Source: Pollutimonas bauzanensis
Lineage (GTDB): Bacteria; Pseudomonadota; Gammaproteobacteria; Burkholderiales; Burkholderiaceae_B
Direction: 5' to 3'
Length of the DNA stretch: 64,000 bases
Assembly (NCBI RefSeq): GCF_900129885.1
Contig: NZ_FQXE01000013.1
Coordinates: 1 to 64,000, forward strand
Shown here: positions 8,063 through 16,026 of the stretch, piece by piece
How positions within the stretch are numbered: the first letter of the stretch is position 1
How the letters are laid out: each line of letters begins with the position of its first letter
Position numbers and translations under genes: made by a program
The notes under the pieces: model-generated
Seen by the model: the letters and a program-made list of their open reading frames with translations, nothing else
The model's database searches: none
Told to the model about the DNA's origin: nothing

Positions 8063-8425
8063 CTAAGGCAAAGCGTCGCGCTTGGCGAAGATGCTTGCCA
8101 TTTCCGCCGCGTTCTCGGTTCCCCAGGTGCACAGCGGGACGATCGCGTCAGCCAAGCTGCGACCGAGCGGGGTCAGCGCGTAGTCCACGCGCGGCGGCAC
8201 CTCCTTGTAGTCGGTCCGCGCCAGCACGTGATCGGCCTCCAGATCCTTCAATTGCTGGATCAGCACCTTGTCGCTGACGCCCTGGATCAAACGCTTGAGC
8301 TCGCCGTAGCGCTTCGGGCCGTCGCGCAGGAAAAACAGGACCAGCGGTTTCCACTTGCCCGAGATGATGCGCAGCGTAGCGTTGAGCCCGCAGCCGGTAT
8401 CGCAGATTTGAGAGGGTGTCGTCAT
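8063..8425 (-). CDS. HxlR family transcriptional regulator
   Basis: 120 residues, a single winged-helix HxlR domain: LRIISGKWKPLVLFFLRDG, RYGELKRLIQGVSDKVLIQQL, then YALTPLGRSLADAI. Two cysteines near the N-terminus (Cys8 and Cys12, in ICDTGCGL) lie where redox-sensing relatives such as YodB, QorR and HypR carry their sensing cysteine, so control by thiol-reactive quinones or aldehydes is plausible. It is divergent from an SDR gene with about 110 bases between the starts, containing repeated TACTT elements. Confidence 0.9.
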   Translation of the reverse strand: MTTPSQICDTGCGLNATLRIISGKWKPLVLFFLRDGPKRYGELKRLIQGVSDKVLIQQLKDLEADHVLARTDYKEVPPRVDYALTPLGRSLADAIVPLCTWGTENAAEMASIFAKRDALP

Positions 8426-8431
8426 ATTTTG

Positions 8432-8464
8432 GTACTTACCTAAAAGTGCATACTTGTCCTTAGG
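8432..8464. promoter_or_regulatory. Candidate HxlR operator in the divergent interval
   Basis: Immediately upstream of the hxlR start are the repeated elements GTACTTACC (8432-8440) and ATACTTGTCC (8450-8459), plus an inverted CCTAA (8439-8443) / TTAGG (8460-8464) pair. Symmetric TACTT-type elements are common in HxlR operators. The placement would let one protein control both directions. Confidence 0.45.
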
Positions 8465-8537
8465 TTATCAGAACCGCATAATGTTCTCAAGCAAGCAGTT
8501 CCCTGCTTCCGTACAACTCCAGCGAAGGATGCATGAC

Positions 8538-9272
8538 ATGAACAGACTGAATGGAAAAACCGCCGTGATCACCGGCGGCGCTACCGGCATCGGCCGCGCC
8601 GCGGCAAAGCGCTTTATCGAGGAGGGCGCCTTCGTCTTCATCTTCGGCCGCCGGCAGGAAGCGCTCGACGCCGCTGTGGCCGACCTCGGGCCCACTGCGC
8701 GCGCGGTAAAGGGCTCGGTTTCCGATCTGGCCGACCTCGACCGGCTCTACGCGGCGGTGAAGGCCGAGCGCGGAACCCTGGACATCGTCTTCGCCAATGC
8801 CGGGACGGGAAGCCAGCTTCCGCTCGGCAAGCTCACCGCCGAGCACATTGACGAAACCTTCGACACCAACGTGAAAGGTTTGATCTTCACCGTCCAGAAG
8901 GCGCTGCCGCTGATGGGCCAGGGCGGTTCGATAATCCTGACGGGATCGAGCGCCGGCACCACTGGCGCCCCGGCATTCAGCGCCTACAGCGCAAGCAAGG
9001 CGGCAGTACGCAACCTCGCACGATCCTGGGCGGAGGATCTGAAGGGCACCGGTATCCGGGTAAACGTGCTGTCGCCCGGGCCGACGGCGACCGAACTCGC
9101 GGTGGAGGCGGTAGGCGAGGAAGGCATGAAGCTCTTCGCCTCGATGAATCCGCTCCAGCGCATGGCCGATCCGGCGGAGATCGGAGCGGTGGCCGCCTTT
9201 CTCGCGTCGCAGGACAGCAGCTTCATGACCGCCAGCGAGGTCGCCGCCGACGGCGGCCTGGCGCAAATCTGA
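8538..9272 (+). CDS. Short-chain dehydrogenase/reductase
   Basis: 244 residues, classical SDR. The cofactor motif TGGATGIGRA is at about 12-21, the NAG-type motif (FANAGTG) near 85, and the catalytic Ser followed by YSASK in the GAPAFSAYSASKAAV segment. The C-terminal PADPAEIGAVAAFLAS-like segment is typical of FabG-like oxidoreductases. ATG 8538 is chosen because AAGGA lies about eight bases upstream; earlier in-frame starts run into the operator. Divergent hxlR suggests induction by electrophiles or oxidants, and the F420-reductase-like gene downstream may be co-transcribed. Confidence 0.9.
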   Translation: MNRLNGKTAVITGGATGIGRAAAKRFIEEGAFVFIFGRRQEALDAAVADLGPTARAVKGSVSDLADLDRLYAAVKAERGTLDIVFANAGTGSQLPLGKLTAEHIDETFDTNVKGLIFTVQKALPLMGQGGSIILTGSSAGTTGAPAFSAYSASKAAVRNLARSWAEDLKGTGIRVNVLSPGPTATELAVEAVGEEGMKLFASMNPLQRMADPAEIGAVAAFLASQDSSFMTASEVAADGGLAQI

Positions 9273-9344
9273 CACGCTACGCCCGGCCGGTTACTCCATT
9301 GGATATTCGGAGCCCGCAGGGCGTGGCAAACCTAAGGAGAATAT

Positions 9345-9944
9345 ATGAGCTACGCAATTATTGGCTTCGGCGAGATCGGCCAGGCTCTTGCCAAGGCATT
9401 TGCCCGAAGCGGCATCGAAGTATCCGTTGCAACCACTCGCGACCCGGAAAGCTTTGCATCCGCTGCGGCCGCGATCGGACCCGGGATCATTCCCAAAACA
9501 CTGGCGCAAGCCGTCAAAGCGGACATCGTCTTTTTGGCTGTCCGTTACGAGTCGCACCGGGATGTCGCGAAGGCGCTGCCGACCTGGAAGGGCAAGATCA
9601 TCATCGATGTGACCAATGCCTACGGCGTGTCCCCCGAGGAACTGGGAGGACAGCCTTCTTCCAAGGTCGTCGCGCAGGCCTTCACTGGTGCAAGACTGGT
9701 CAGGGGCTTCAATCATTTGGCCGCGGCCGTCCTTGACCAGGATCCGGCCGTGCATGGCGGCAGGAGAGTCGTGTTCCTGGCTAGCGACGATGACGGCGCG
9801 GCAGCGGAGATTGCTGCGCTTGCGGAAAATCTCGGTTTCTCGCCGATCAGACTTGGCGGGCTTTCGGAAGGTGGACTGCTTGTGCAGGCGCGCGGAAATA
9901 GCTGGGGTCAACTGATCTTCAAGGACTTGGTCAAGTTCGATTGA
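9345..9944 (+). CDS. NADPH-dependent F420 reductase-like Rossmann protein
   Basis: 199 residues. The N-terminal IIGFGEIGQALAKAF (about 5-19) is a GxGxxG dinucleotide fold, followed by VATTRDPE, VFLAVRYE and KIIIDVTNAYG, the layout of the F420-dependent NADP reductase family (PF03807). Alcaligenaceae are not known to make F420, so the role is probably another NADP-linked reduction. A ribosome site (AAGGAG) precedes ATG 9345. It lies 72 bases after the SDR gene, probably in the same HxlR-controlled transcript. An imperfect GATGAAT/ATTCATC pair follows the stop but has no T run. Confidence 0.8.
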   Translation: MSYAIIGFGEIGQALAKAFARSGIEVSVATTRDPESFASAAAAIGPGIIPKTLAQAVKADIVFLAVRYESHRDVAKALPTWKGKIIIDVTNAYGVSPEELGGQPSSKVVAQAFTGARLVRGFNHLAAAVLDQDPAVHGGRRVVFLASDDDGAAAEIAALAENLGFSPIRLGGLSEGGLLVQARGNSWGQLIFKDLVKFD

Positions 9945-10010
9945 TGAATCGACCGGTCAAATGACTCATTCATCCTAGATCATGTTTCAAGGCCGCAGAA
10001 AGGCTGGCCA

Positions 10011-10721
10011 TCACATCGGCGCATCGCTGCGCACAGACAACTCCACACCGCCTTGCTTGGGCCACAGCATGGAGCGGAATCCATTGGCCGGATCACGGAC
10101 GAAGTCGGTGTAGTCGCGGTACGCGCGTGCGAACTGGCGCACGTTGTCGCACATCACGATGGCGCCCGGGCGCAGATGGGGTTTGAGCAGCTGGAGCGCC
10201 GGCAGCGCCAGCGGAATCCATGTGTCGATCAGCAGGAAATCCACCGGGCCATCGATGCGCTGCAGCGTTTGCAGCGCATCGCCTTCCCGTATTTCGGCGA
10301 AGGCGGCCAAACCCGCTTCGGCCAGGTTGGCGCGAGCGGCCTTCGCTTTGCTTGGTTCGATCTCGGTGCCGACCACCCGGCGCTCGCCGCCTCCGGCCAC
10401 CGTGTTGTCGCGCAAAGCCGCGGCGAGGTAGATCGTGGATACGCCAAATGAGGTACCGACCTCAATGGCTTGCCGCGCGTCGAGAGCCCGGCAGAACGTA
10501 TAGGCCAGGTGGCCTTTGTCCGCATCGAGCGCGACCAGCTTGTCGCGCAGGAAGGTTTTTTCGGCGGTGGACGACACATCGATGCCGGAATGTCTTCTGA
10601 ACGGCGATAGGAGCATGCGGGGCAGGTAGCGCAGGATCATCGAGCCCAGCTGCCGGGCGTCCTGGCTATGCAGACGGTTCAGTACGGCCTGGGCACGCGG
10701 GTCGGCGAGCGGACTAATCAC
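10011..10721 (-). CDS. SAM-dependent O-methyltransferase in the iron-uptake operon
   Basis: 236 residues. The SAM-binding motif AIEVGTSFGVSTIYLAAALR (about 85-104) is nearly the same as in the enzyme at 5942. GTEIEPSKAKAARANL, EIREGDAL, FLLIDTW and VMCDNVRQ follow. GTG 10721 is chosen because AAGGAG sits six bases upstream; the longer frame runs through the preceding gene. The start overlaps the end of the small membrane-protein gene. It is last in a leftward run TonB receptor - PepSY - small membrane protein - methyltransferase, so it may modify a catechol-type iron carrier or its breakdown product. That role is inference. Confidence 0.82.
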   Translation of the reverse strand: MISPLADPRAQAVLNRLHSQDARQLGSMILRYLPRMLLSPFRRHSGIDVSSTAEKTFLRDKLVALDADKGHLAYTFCRALDARQAIEVGTSFGVSTIYLAAALRDNTVAGGGERRVVGTEIEPSKAKAARANLAEAGLAAFAEIREGDALQTLQRIDGPVDFLLIDTWIPLALPALQLLKPHLRPGAIVMCDNVRQFARAYRDYTDFVRDPANGFRSMLWPKQGGVELSVRSDAPM

Positions 10722-10929
10722 GGTATTTCTCCTTGGAATGATGGCGCTGCCGGCGATGCGCCGGTTGTGGGGATAGGATGACGTGGCGTAGCACCGCCAG
10801 CAGGGGGACCGCCGTGGCGGCAACGCCAAGGGCCTGGAGCGCTCCATCGCCGGCCAAACTGCTGACCAGGCCCGCTACAGTGAGCATCAGGAGCAGCGAC
10901 GGCTCGGCGTAGCGGCGGCGATGTGTCAT
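10714..10929 (-). CDS. Small two-helix membrane protein
   Basis: 71 residues beginning MTHRRRYAEPSLLLM, with hydrophobic stretches at about 12-28 and 33-50 and a basic tail. It overlaps the PepSY gene before it by four bases and the methyltransferase start after it by eight, so it is translationally coupled within the operon. The longer frame beginning at 11010 lies inside the PepSY gene and is not used. I do not recognise a named family; small proteins at this position often accompany PepSY reductases in siderophore loci. Confidence 0.7.
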   Translation of the reverse strand: MTHRRRYAEPSLLLMLTVAGLVSSLAGDGALQALGVAATAVPLLAVLRHVILSPQPAHRRQRHHSKEKYRD

Positions 10930-12071
10930 TCCCGGACTCGCGAAACGGAGTCCGCTGGGGCGCCCGCGGGCCGGCCTGGCGCGGGCGGAGTGGTGCGCCG
11001 GCCGGACCACAGTGACAGTCCAGTCAGCAATACGCCGATGGTGGCCAAATCAAACAGCGCCCAGATCAGCTTGAGCGGCCAGCCCCCGTAATCGCCAAAG
11101 TGCAGCGGCTGCGCCAGAAAAAGCATCTGCATGTACCAGGGCAGGCTGCGCGTGCCCGCCACCTGGCCGGTGCCGGCATCCACCAGCACCGGTTGCAGCA
11201 GATGCGCGGTCAGCGGCGCGCCGCCGCGCAGGAAGATTCCGTAGTGCTGGCGACTGGTCAGCACCGAACCTGGCATGGCGATGAAATAGGGCTTCATGCC
11301 CGGGACCGCCGCCTGGGCGGCGGCCACGATGGTATCGAGTTTGACGGGCTCGGGCGTAGTACGGGCGCTCGATGAGGACGCCATTTGCGACAGTTCGCGC
11401 GCTTGCCATATCTGTACGGCCAGGTCGCCCCAACTGTTGATCAGGCCTGTCGCGCCGACCACCAGCGCCCAACCGAGCGTGGCCATGCCGACGAGGTTGT
11501 GCAGGTCCAGTCGCCATAGGCGCCGGCTGCTCTGCCGCAGCGCGCCGAACGGCACACGCCTGGTGAACGGCGCGTAGACGATGACGCCCGAAATCAGCGA
11601 TGCCAGGAACAACAGGGCTATCAAGCCGATCGCCAGCGGTCCGGCGGGTCCCAGGAACAATTCGCCGTGCAGTGTCAGCAGGAATCCCATAGGCCCGCGT
11701 TTCAGGGCGCCTTCGCTCAGGATCTCACCGCTGGCGGCGTCGACGTACACGGCCCGGTTATCGCCGGGCGGCGAATCCGCGGCACGCCCCAATGCGAGGC
11801 TTATCACGCCGGGCGTGTCTGCGTCCCACAACTCGAACTGCACGTGCTGGCCCGGATGGCGGGCCAGGACATCGGCAACGAGCGCGTCGGTGGACATTGC
11901 AGGCGCCTCGCTCCTGCGGGCCGCAACCCCATAGCCCAGGACATGGTCGATCTCGTCGTGAAAGATGAGCGGCAAGCCAGTGACGCACAGCACCAGCAGA
12001 AAGAGCGTGCAAATGAGACTGGTCCAGCGATGAATCCAGGACCAGCGTCGCAACGCGGCGGACGTCAGCAT
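10926..12071 (-). CDS. PepSY-associated membrane protein (putative siderophore-iron reductase)
   Basis: 381 residues. The first helix follows the family start RRWSWIHRWTSLICTLFLLV (about 8-27), with conserved histidines. Two PepSY-like extracytoplasmic regions alternate with helices near 138-160, 190-210 and 345-360; DLHNLVGMATLGWAL is typical. Family members sit in the inner membrane next to TonB receptors and are thought to reduce imported ferric complexes. Here the start lies five bases downstream of the receptor stop in the same direction. Confidence 0.85.
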   Translation of the reverse strand: MLTSAALRRWSWIHRWTSLICTLFLLVLCVTGLPLIFHDEIDHVLGYGVAARRSEAPAMSTDALVADVLARHPGQHVQFELWDADTPGVISLALGRAADSPPGDNRAVYVDAASGEILSEGALKRGPMGFLLTLHGELFLGPAGPLAIGLIALLFLASLISGVIVYAPFTRRVPFGALRQSSRRLWRLDLHNLVGMATLGWALVVGATGLINSWGDLAVQIWQARELSQMASSSSARTTPEPVKLDTIVAAAQAAVPGMKPYFIAMPGSVLTSRQHYGIFLRGGAPLTAHLLQPVLVDAGTGQVAGTRSLPWYMQMLFLAQPLHFGDYGGWPLKLIWALFDLATIGVLLTGLSLWSGRRTTPPAPGRPAGAPADSVSRVRE

Positions 12072-12075
12072 GGGT

Positions 12076-14238
12076 TCACCAGAGGTAGCGCAGCGACGCC
12101 GTGATCGTGCGGGGCTGGATGTAGTTGCAGGCGTTATAGCCGTTGGAGCAGATCACGGCTCGGCGATCGAACACATTGGCCACGTTCAGCGCCAGGCGAT
12201 AGCTGCCTTTGGTATAGCTGACCCCGGCATCGGCCACGGTAAAGCCCGGCACGCGCTCGGTGTTGGCCACATCGGCGTAGGAGGCCCCGATGTAGCGCAC
12301 ACCGGCGTTGAGGCCTACCACTCCCGGCAGCTCGCTGTCGTGAAAGCGGTAGTCGAGCCACAGTGACGCCGTATTCCTTGGCACCGAGACTGGCTGTTTG
12401 CCCAGGTCCGGCCCGTTGCTGCGCACGACTTTATTGTCCAGGTAGGTGTAGTTGGCGATGACCGAAAGATTCCTGTTCAGGTCGGCGTGGCCTTCGAGCT
12501 CGATACCGCGGGCGCGCGCCCGGCCGCTTTGGGCCTGGGCAAAGGGGCCGTGCGCGGGGTCGGGGTCGAGCGTCTGTACGTTGTCCTGGACCAGATTGAA
12601 CACCGAGGCCGTCACAAAGCCGTGGGCATTGCCCGGCTGGTACTTCACGCCCGCCTCCCATTGTTCGCCGGTGGTCGGTTTGAAGGGATCGCCTTTCCAG
12701 TTGGTTCCGGTGGTGGGCAGGAACGAGGTCGAATAATTGATGTAGGGGGCGAATCCGCTGTCGAATTGGTAGAGCAGACCCAGGCGTCCCGTCGTTGCCG
12801 TATCGCGTACCGTGGTGGACGTGTCCGTGCTGCGGTTGTGGGTGTCGTTGTCAGCCCAGTCGTGGCGCAGGCCGGCCAGCAGCACCCAGCGATCCAGCCG
12901 GATTTGGTCCTGCAGATAAAGCCCGGTCTGACTGAGGCGCTGGGCCTGGTCCAGCAGCGGCACCGCCGGCGCGGCAACCGGCTGTCCATAGACGGGCGAG
13001 AACGCGTCGATGCCCGGCGCGGCGCCGAACAGCCAGCGCGCGTCGGCATCGGTGTGCTGGTAATCCACCCCGAACAACACCGAGTGACGCAGCGGGCCCG
13101 TATCGAAGGCGCGCTCGAGCCGGTTGTCGAAGGTGAGCGCGCCGATCGTGTCGCGATCGGTGAAGGCCGCCCGGTTCAGCGTGCGCAGATCGGAGGCCAG
13201 GCCCGTGCCATAGACCATGGCCAGGTCCGAGTCCAGGTGCGCATAGCGCAGGCTCTGCTGCAGGCGCCAGCCGCTGTCGTAGCGGTGATCCAGCTCATAG
13301 CCGATGGCGGCCTGCGTTTTGCTATCGTGGTTGAAGCCGGGCTCGCCATCGAAGAAGCTTCTGGAGATACGTCCGTTGGGGTTGTCCAGGAAAGTCCCTT
13401 GGGCCGGCACATAGCCGAAATGCCCGCTCCGGGGGTCGTGCAGATATTGCGCGTAGAGCGTTAATGTGGTGTTCGCGTCGGGGCGCCATGTTAATGCCGG
13501 CGCCACCGCGGCGCGCTCCGAACGCGTGTGATCGACATAGGTTGCTCCCGTAAGGCCAACGGCCGTGAGGCGATAGGAGAGCTTGCCGTCGGCATCGATC
13601 GGGCCCGAAAGATCGGCGCCGGCCTCGACTCTGCCGAAACTGCCGCCGTTGACGAATATTTCATGCTGCGGTTCGGTCGTGGGCCGCTTGCTGATGAGGT
13701 TGATCAGGCCGCCAGGGCTGTTCTGCCCGTACAGCACGGAGGAAGGCCCTTTGAGGATCTCGATGCGATCGATGAAATAGGGCTCGTTCTGGAAAAAGCC
13801 GAAGCTCGCATACGGCTGCTTCATGCCGTCCAGGTAGTTTGTACCGAACGGGCCAAATCCCCGGATGTACTGGAAATCTTCCCGCGTGGCCGAACCGCCG
13901 CGCGTTTCGGCGACCACGCCCGAGGTGTAGCGCAATGCCTGGTTGATGTTCTGTATGGCCTGGGTTTCCATCTGCGCTCCGGTCACCACGGAGATAGCCT
14001 GCGGGGTCTCGATCAGCGGGGCGTCGGTCTTGGTCGCTGTCTGGGCGCGGGTTGCCGTCACGGTAACGGCCGGAAGCGTCGAAATTTCCGCGCTCGCCGG
14101 CGAAAGCGCGGACGCGGCCTGCTGAGCCCAAGCGCAAAGGGGGGCGCTGGCCAGGGCCAGCATCCAGACGCCCCATTGGCGTCGGCAGGCCCGTATGGAT
14201 ACCGGCAATCCCCCCGTCCCGGTGCATCGCTGATTCAT
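12076..14238 (-). CDS. TonB-dependent siderophore receptor
   Basis: 720 residues. A signal peptide ends near CAWAQ (about 33-37). A TonB-box-like region, LPAVTVTATR, is followed by the plug domain with ETPQAISVVT and LKGPSSVLYGQNSPGGLINL. The C-terminal beta barrel ends in a strand with a terminal Trp (TASLRYLW), as outer-membrane barrels do. It resembles ferrichrome/pyoverdine-type (FhuA/FpvA) receptors; the ligand is unknown. It heads the leftward iron operon. A Fur-like box and a divergent AraC gene lie upstream, so control by iron and by the substrate is likely. Confidence 0.95.
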   Translation of the reverse strand: MNQRCTGTGGLPVSIRACRRQWGVWMLALASAPLCAWAQQAASALSPASAEISTLPAVTVTATRAQTATKTDAPLIETPQAISVVTGAQMETQAIQNINQALRYTSGVVAETRGGSATREDFQYIRGFGPFGTNYLDGMKQPYASFGFFQNEPYFIDRIEILKGPSSVLYGQNSPGGLINLISKRPTTEPQHEIFVNGGSFGRVEAGADLSGPIDADGKLSYRLTAVGLTGATYVDHTRSERAAVAPALTWRPDANTTLTLYAQYLHDPRSGHFGYVPAQGTFLDNPNGRISRSFFDGEPGFNHDSKTQAAIGYELDHRYDSGWRLQQSLRYAHLDSDLAMVYGTGLASDLRTLNRAAFTDRDTIGALTFDNRLERAFDTGPLRHSVLFGVDYQHTDADARWLFGAAPGIDAFSPVYGQPVAAPAVPLLDQAQRLSQTGLYLQDQIRLDRWVLLAGLRHDWADNDTHNRSTDTSTTVRDTATTGRLGLLYQFDSGFAPYINYSTSFLPTTGTNWKGDPFKPTTGEQWEAGVKYQPGNAHGFVTASVFNLVQDNVQTLDPDPAHGPFAQAQSGRARARGIELEGHADLNRNLSVIANYTYLDNKVVRSNGPDLGKQPVSVPRNTASLWLDYRFHDSELPGVVGLNAGVRYIGASYADVANTERVPGFTVADAGVSYTKGSYRLALNVANVFDRRAVICSNGYNACNYIQPRTITASLRYLW

Positions 14239-14280
14239 CGGTGTACGTCCTCTTGCTGTTGTGAATTGTTTTCATTGAAA

Positions 14281-14302
14281 GTGAGAATCACTCGCATTGA
14301 TA
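14281..14302. promoter_or_regulatory. Candidate Fur box between TonB receptor and araC genes
   Basis: The stretch at 14283-14301 matches about 10 of 19 positions of the classic Fur consensus, with the GAGAAT and GCATTGAT halves in register; the same sequence read on the minus strand (AATGCGAGTGATTCTCA) resembles many Bordetella Fur sites. It lies about 45 bases upstream of the receptor start and about 60 upstream of araC, in an AT-rich stretch. Confidence 0.55.
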
Positions 14303-14358
14303 ATATAAAATGTTCAAAAGAGGATGTCTGGCCAAAAAATAGCGAGAAGCGGACAAAT

Positions 14359-15177
14359 ATGGAATCTGAAGACATACCGCTGTACCCGTTTTTCGGGACG
14401 GGACGCACACTGGTGTTCGCGCATGACTATGAGGCCGGCTCGCTGCAGCATTGCCATCGGCACGACGCACCCCAACTGCTGCATGCGGCGCGCGGCGTCA
14501 TGCGTGTAACCACCACTAGCGGCTATTGGGTTATTCCGCCCAACCGCGGGGTGTGGATACCCGCGTTCATGCCGCATGAGATCCGCATGGTGGGGCCGGT
14601 GTCGATGCGCACGCTGTACGTCGACGCCGGGTCCGCGCCAGCAGGGATCGCGGAATGCGCCGTCGTCGCCGTCCCGCCGCTGCTGCATCGCCTGCTCGAG
14701 GAATTGGCGCTTGTCGATCCACGAGATCCGGCCCCCAGCGGGCCCCGCCGCCGGGCGCTGGAGGAGTTGGCGTTGATTGAAATCGCCCATTTGGAACAAT
14801 TGCCGCTCAGTGTGCGAATGCCACGCGACCATCGCATGGTCAAGCTGTGCGCTTCGCTGCTCGAGCGCCCCGAGGACACGAGCACACTCGACGACCTGGC
14901 TCATCGGATCGGCGCGAGCCCGCGTACGTTGCGCCGCTTGTTTCAGGATGAGGTCGGCATGAGCTTTGCCGCCTGGCGCCAGCAGGTGCGTCTGATGGAG
15001 GCGCTCGCCCGGTTGGCGGAGGGACAGGCGATCGCGCGCGTATCCCGCGATCTGGGCTATGCGGCGCCGAGCGCATTCGTCGCGATGTTCAAGCGCGCGA
15101 TGGGCTGCCCGCCTAGCCGCTATGCCAAGGCCGATCAATCTAGCCCGATGCGGTCCTGGAAATCTTCGACGCTATAG
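14359..15177 (+). CDS. AraC family regulator of the adjacent iron operon
   Basis: 272 residues. The N-terminal cupin-like sensor has HCHRHDAPQLLHAARGV and VIPPNRGVWIPAFMPHEIRM. The C-terminal double helix-turn-helix has TSTLDDLAHRIGASPRTLRRLFQDEVGMSF and IARVSRDLGYAAPSAFVAMFKRAMG. ATG 14359 is used; the much longer upstream frame runs antisense through the receptor gene. Divergence from the TonB receptor suggests that it activates the receptor operon when its siderophore is present, as known for other AraC regulators beside siderophore receptors. Confidence 0.88.
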   Translation: MESEDIPLYPFFGTGRTLVFAHDYEAGSLQHCHRHDAPQLLHAARGVMRVTTTSGYWVIPPNRGVWIPAFMPHEIRMVGPVSMRTLYVDAGSAPAGIAECAVVAVPPLLHRLLEELALVDPRDPAPSGPRRRALEELALIEIAHLEQLPLSVRMPRDHRMVKLCASLLERPEDTSTLDDLAHRIGASPRTLRRLFQDEVGMSFAAWRQQVRLMEALARLAEGQAIARVSRDLGYAAPSAFVAMFKRAMGCPPSRYAKADQSSPMRSWKSSTL

Positions 15178-15189
15178 GAGTGTTTCGCC

Positions 15190-15984
15190 ATGCAAGCCGC
15201 CAACGCTAACGCTACTCGCCAGGTGAACTACCCTGCCGCGCCATCGGTCCATGTGGGGTGCGCCGGCTGGGGACTGTCCTCCAAGGTAGCCGCGCATTTT
15301 CCTAGCGAGGGTAGTCATCTCGAACGGTACGCTCAAGTATTTTCGTCGGTGGAAATCAATTCTTCGTTCTATCGTGCGCATCAAGCCCAAACCTATGCGC
15401 GCTGGGCTGCGAGCGTACCCGATGCATTCCGGTTTTGTGTCAAGATCCCGCGCGCCATCACGCATGAGCTCAGGCTGCGCGGAGCGGACGCCGCCATGCA
15501 TGCATTCGTGGACCAGGCCGCCATGCTGGGCGGCAAACTCGGCTGCCTGCTGTTGCAGCTTCCGCCCAGCCTGGCGCTGAATATGCCGGAGGCGCTGAGT
15601 TTTTTTTCCACGCTGCGTAGCCTTACGAGCGTGCCTGTAGCATGCGAACCACGTCATGCGAGCTGGTTTACTCCGGCGGCTGCGGATGCGATGAGGGATG
15701 CGGCTATCGCTTGCGTCCATGCGCACCCATCGCCGACACCCGGCATCGAGCCGGCGGGCGATCCTCATACCCTATATATCCGCCTGCACGGCGCGCCCCA
15801 TATTTACTACTCGGGGTATAGCGATGCATTCATCGACACCGTAGCCGCGCAGATCGCAGTCGCGCGCCTGGCGGAACGGCAGGTCTGGTGCATTTTCGAC
15901 AATACCGCGCGTGGCGAGGCCATACCCAATGCGCTGAAGTTGATGGAACGATTGGGGGCAATGGACCAGCTTGTCATACCGTGA
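15190..15984 (+). CDS. DUF72 (YecE-like) family protein
   Basis: 264 residues. The conserved YecE fold features are present: VGCAGWGL near the start, SVEINSSFYRAH, the FCVKIPRAITHE segment, CEPRHASW and YIRLHGAP, with a FDNTARGEAIPNAL block at the end. The family is a TIM-barrel-like protein of unknown biochemical role. The start at ATG 15190 follows GGAGTG. It converges on a second DUF72 gene only 42 bases away. The two proteins are divergent, so this is not a recent tandem copy. Confidence 0.88.
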   Translation: MQAANANATRQVNYPAAPSVHVGCAGWGLSSKVAAHFPSEGSHLERYAQVFSSVEINSSFYRAHQAQTYARWAASVPDAFRFCVKIPRAITHELRLRGADAAMHAFVDQAAMLGGKLGCLLLQLPPSLALNMPEALSFFSTLRSLTSVPVACEPRHASWFTPAAADAMRDAAIACVHAHPSPTPGIEPAGDPHTLYIRLHGAPHIYYSGYSDAFIDTVAAQIAVARLAERQVWCIFDNTARGEAIPNALKLMERLGAMDQLVIP

Positions 15985-16026
15985 CGGCGAACCACGGCCA
16001 GGGCGCTGTAGCGCAAGCGGCATCGT

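Noticed and set aside
9943-9974. GATGAAT/ATTCATC pair after the F420-reductase-like gene
   Set aside because: Long spacer and no T run; likely chance.
12487-13464. 325-codon plus-strand ORF
   Set aside because: Shadow of the TonB receptor barrel on the other strand; no domain or ribosome site.
13528-14358. Upstream extension of the AraC frame, long plus-strand ORF
   Set aside because: It is antisense to the TonB receptor's N-terminal half, which has full domain support; the AraC start is at 14359.
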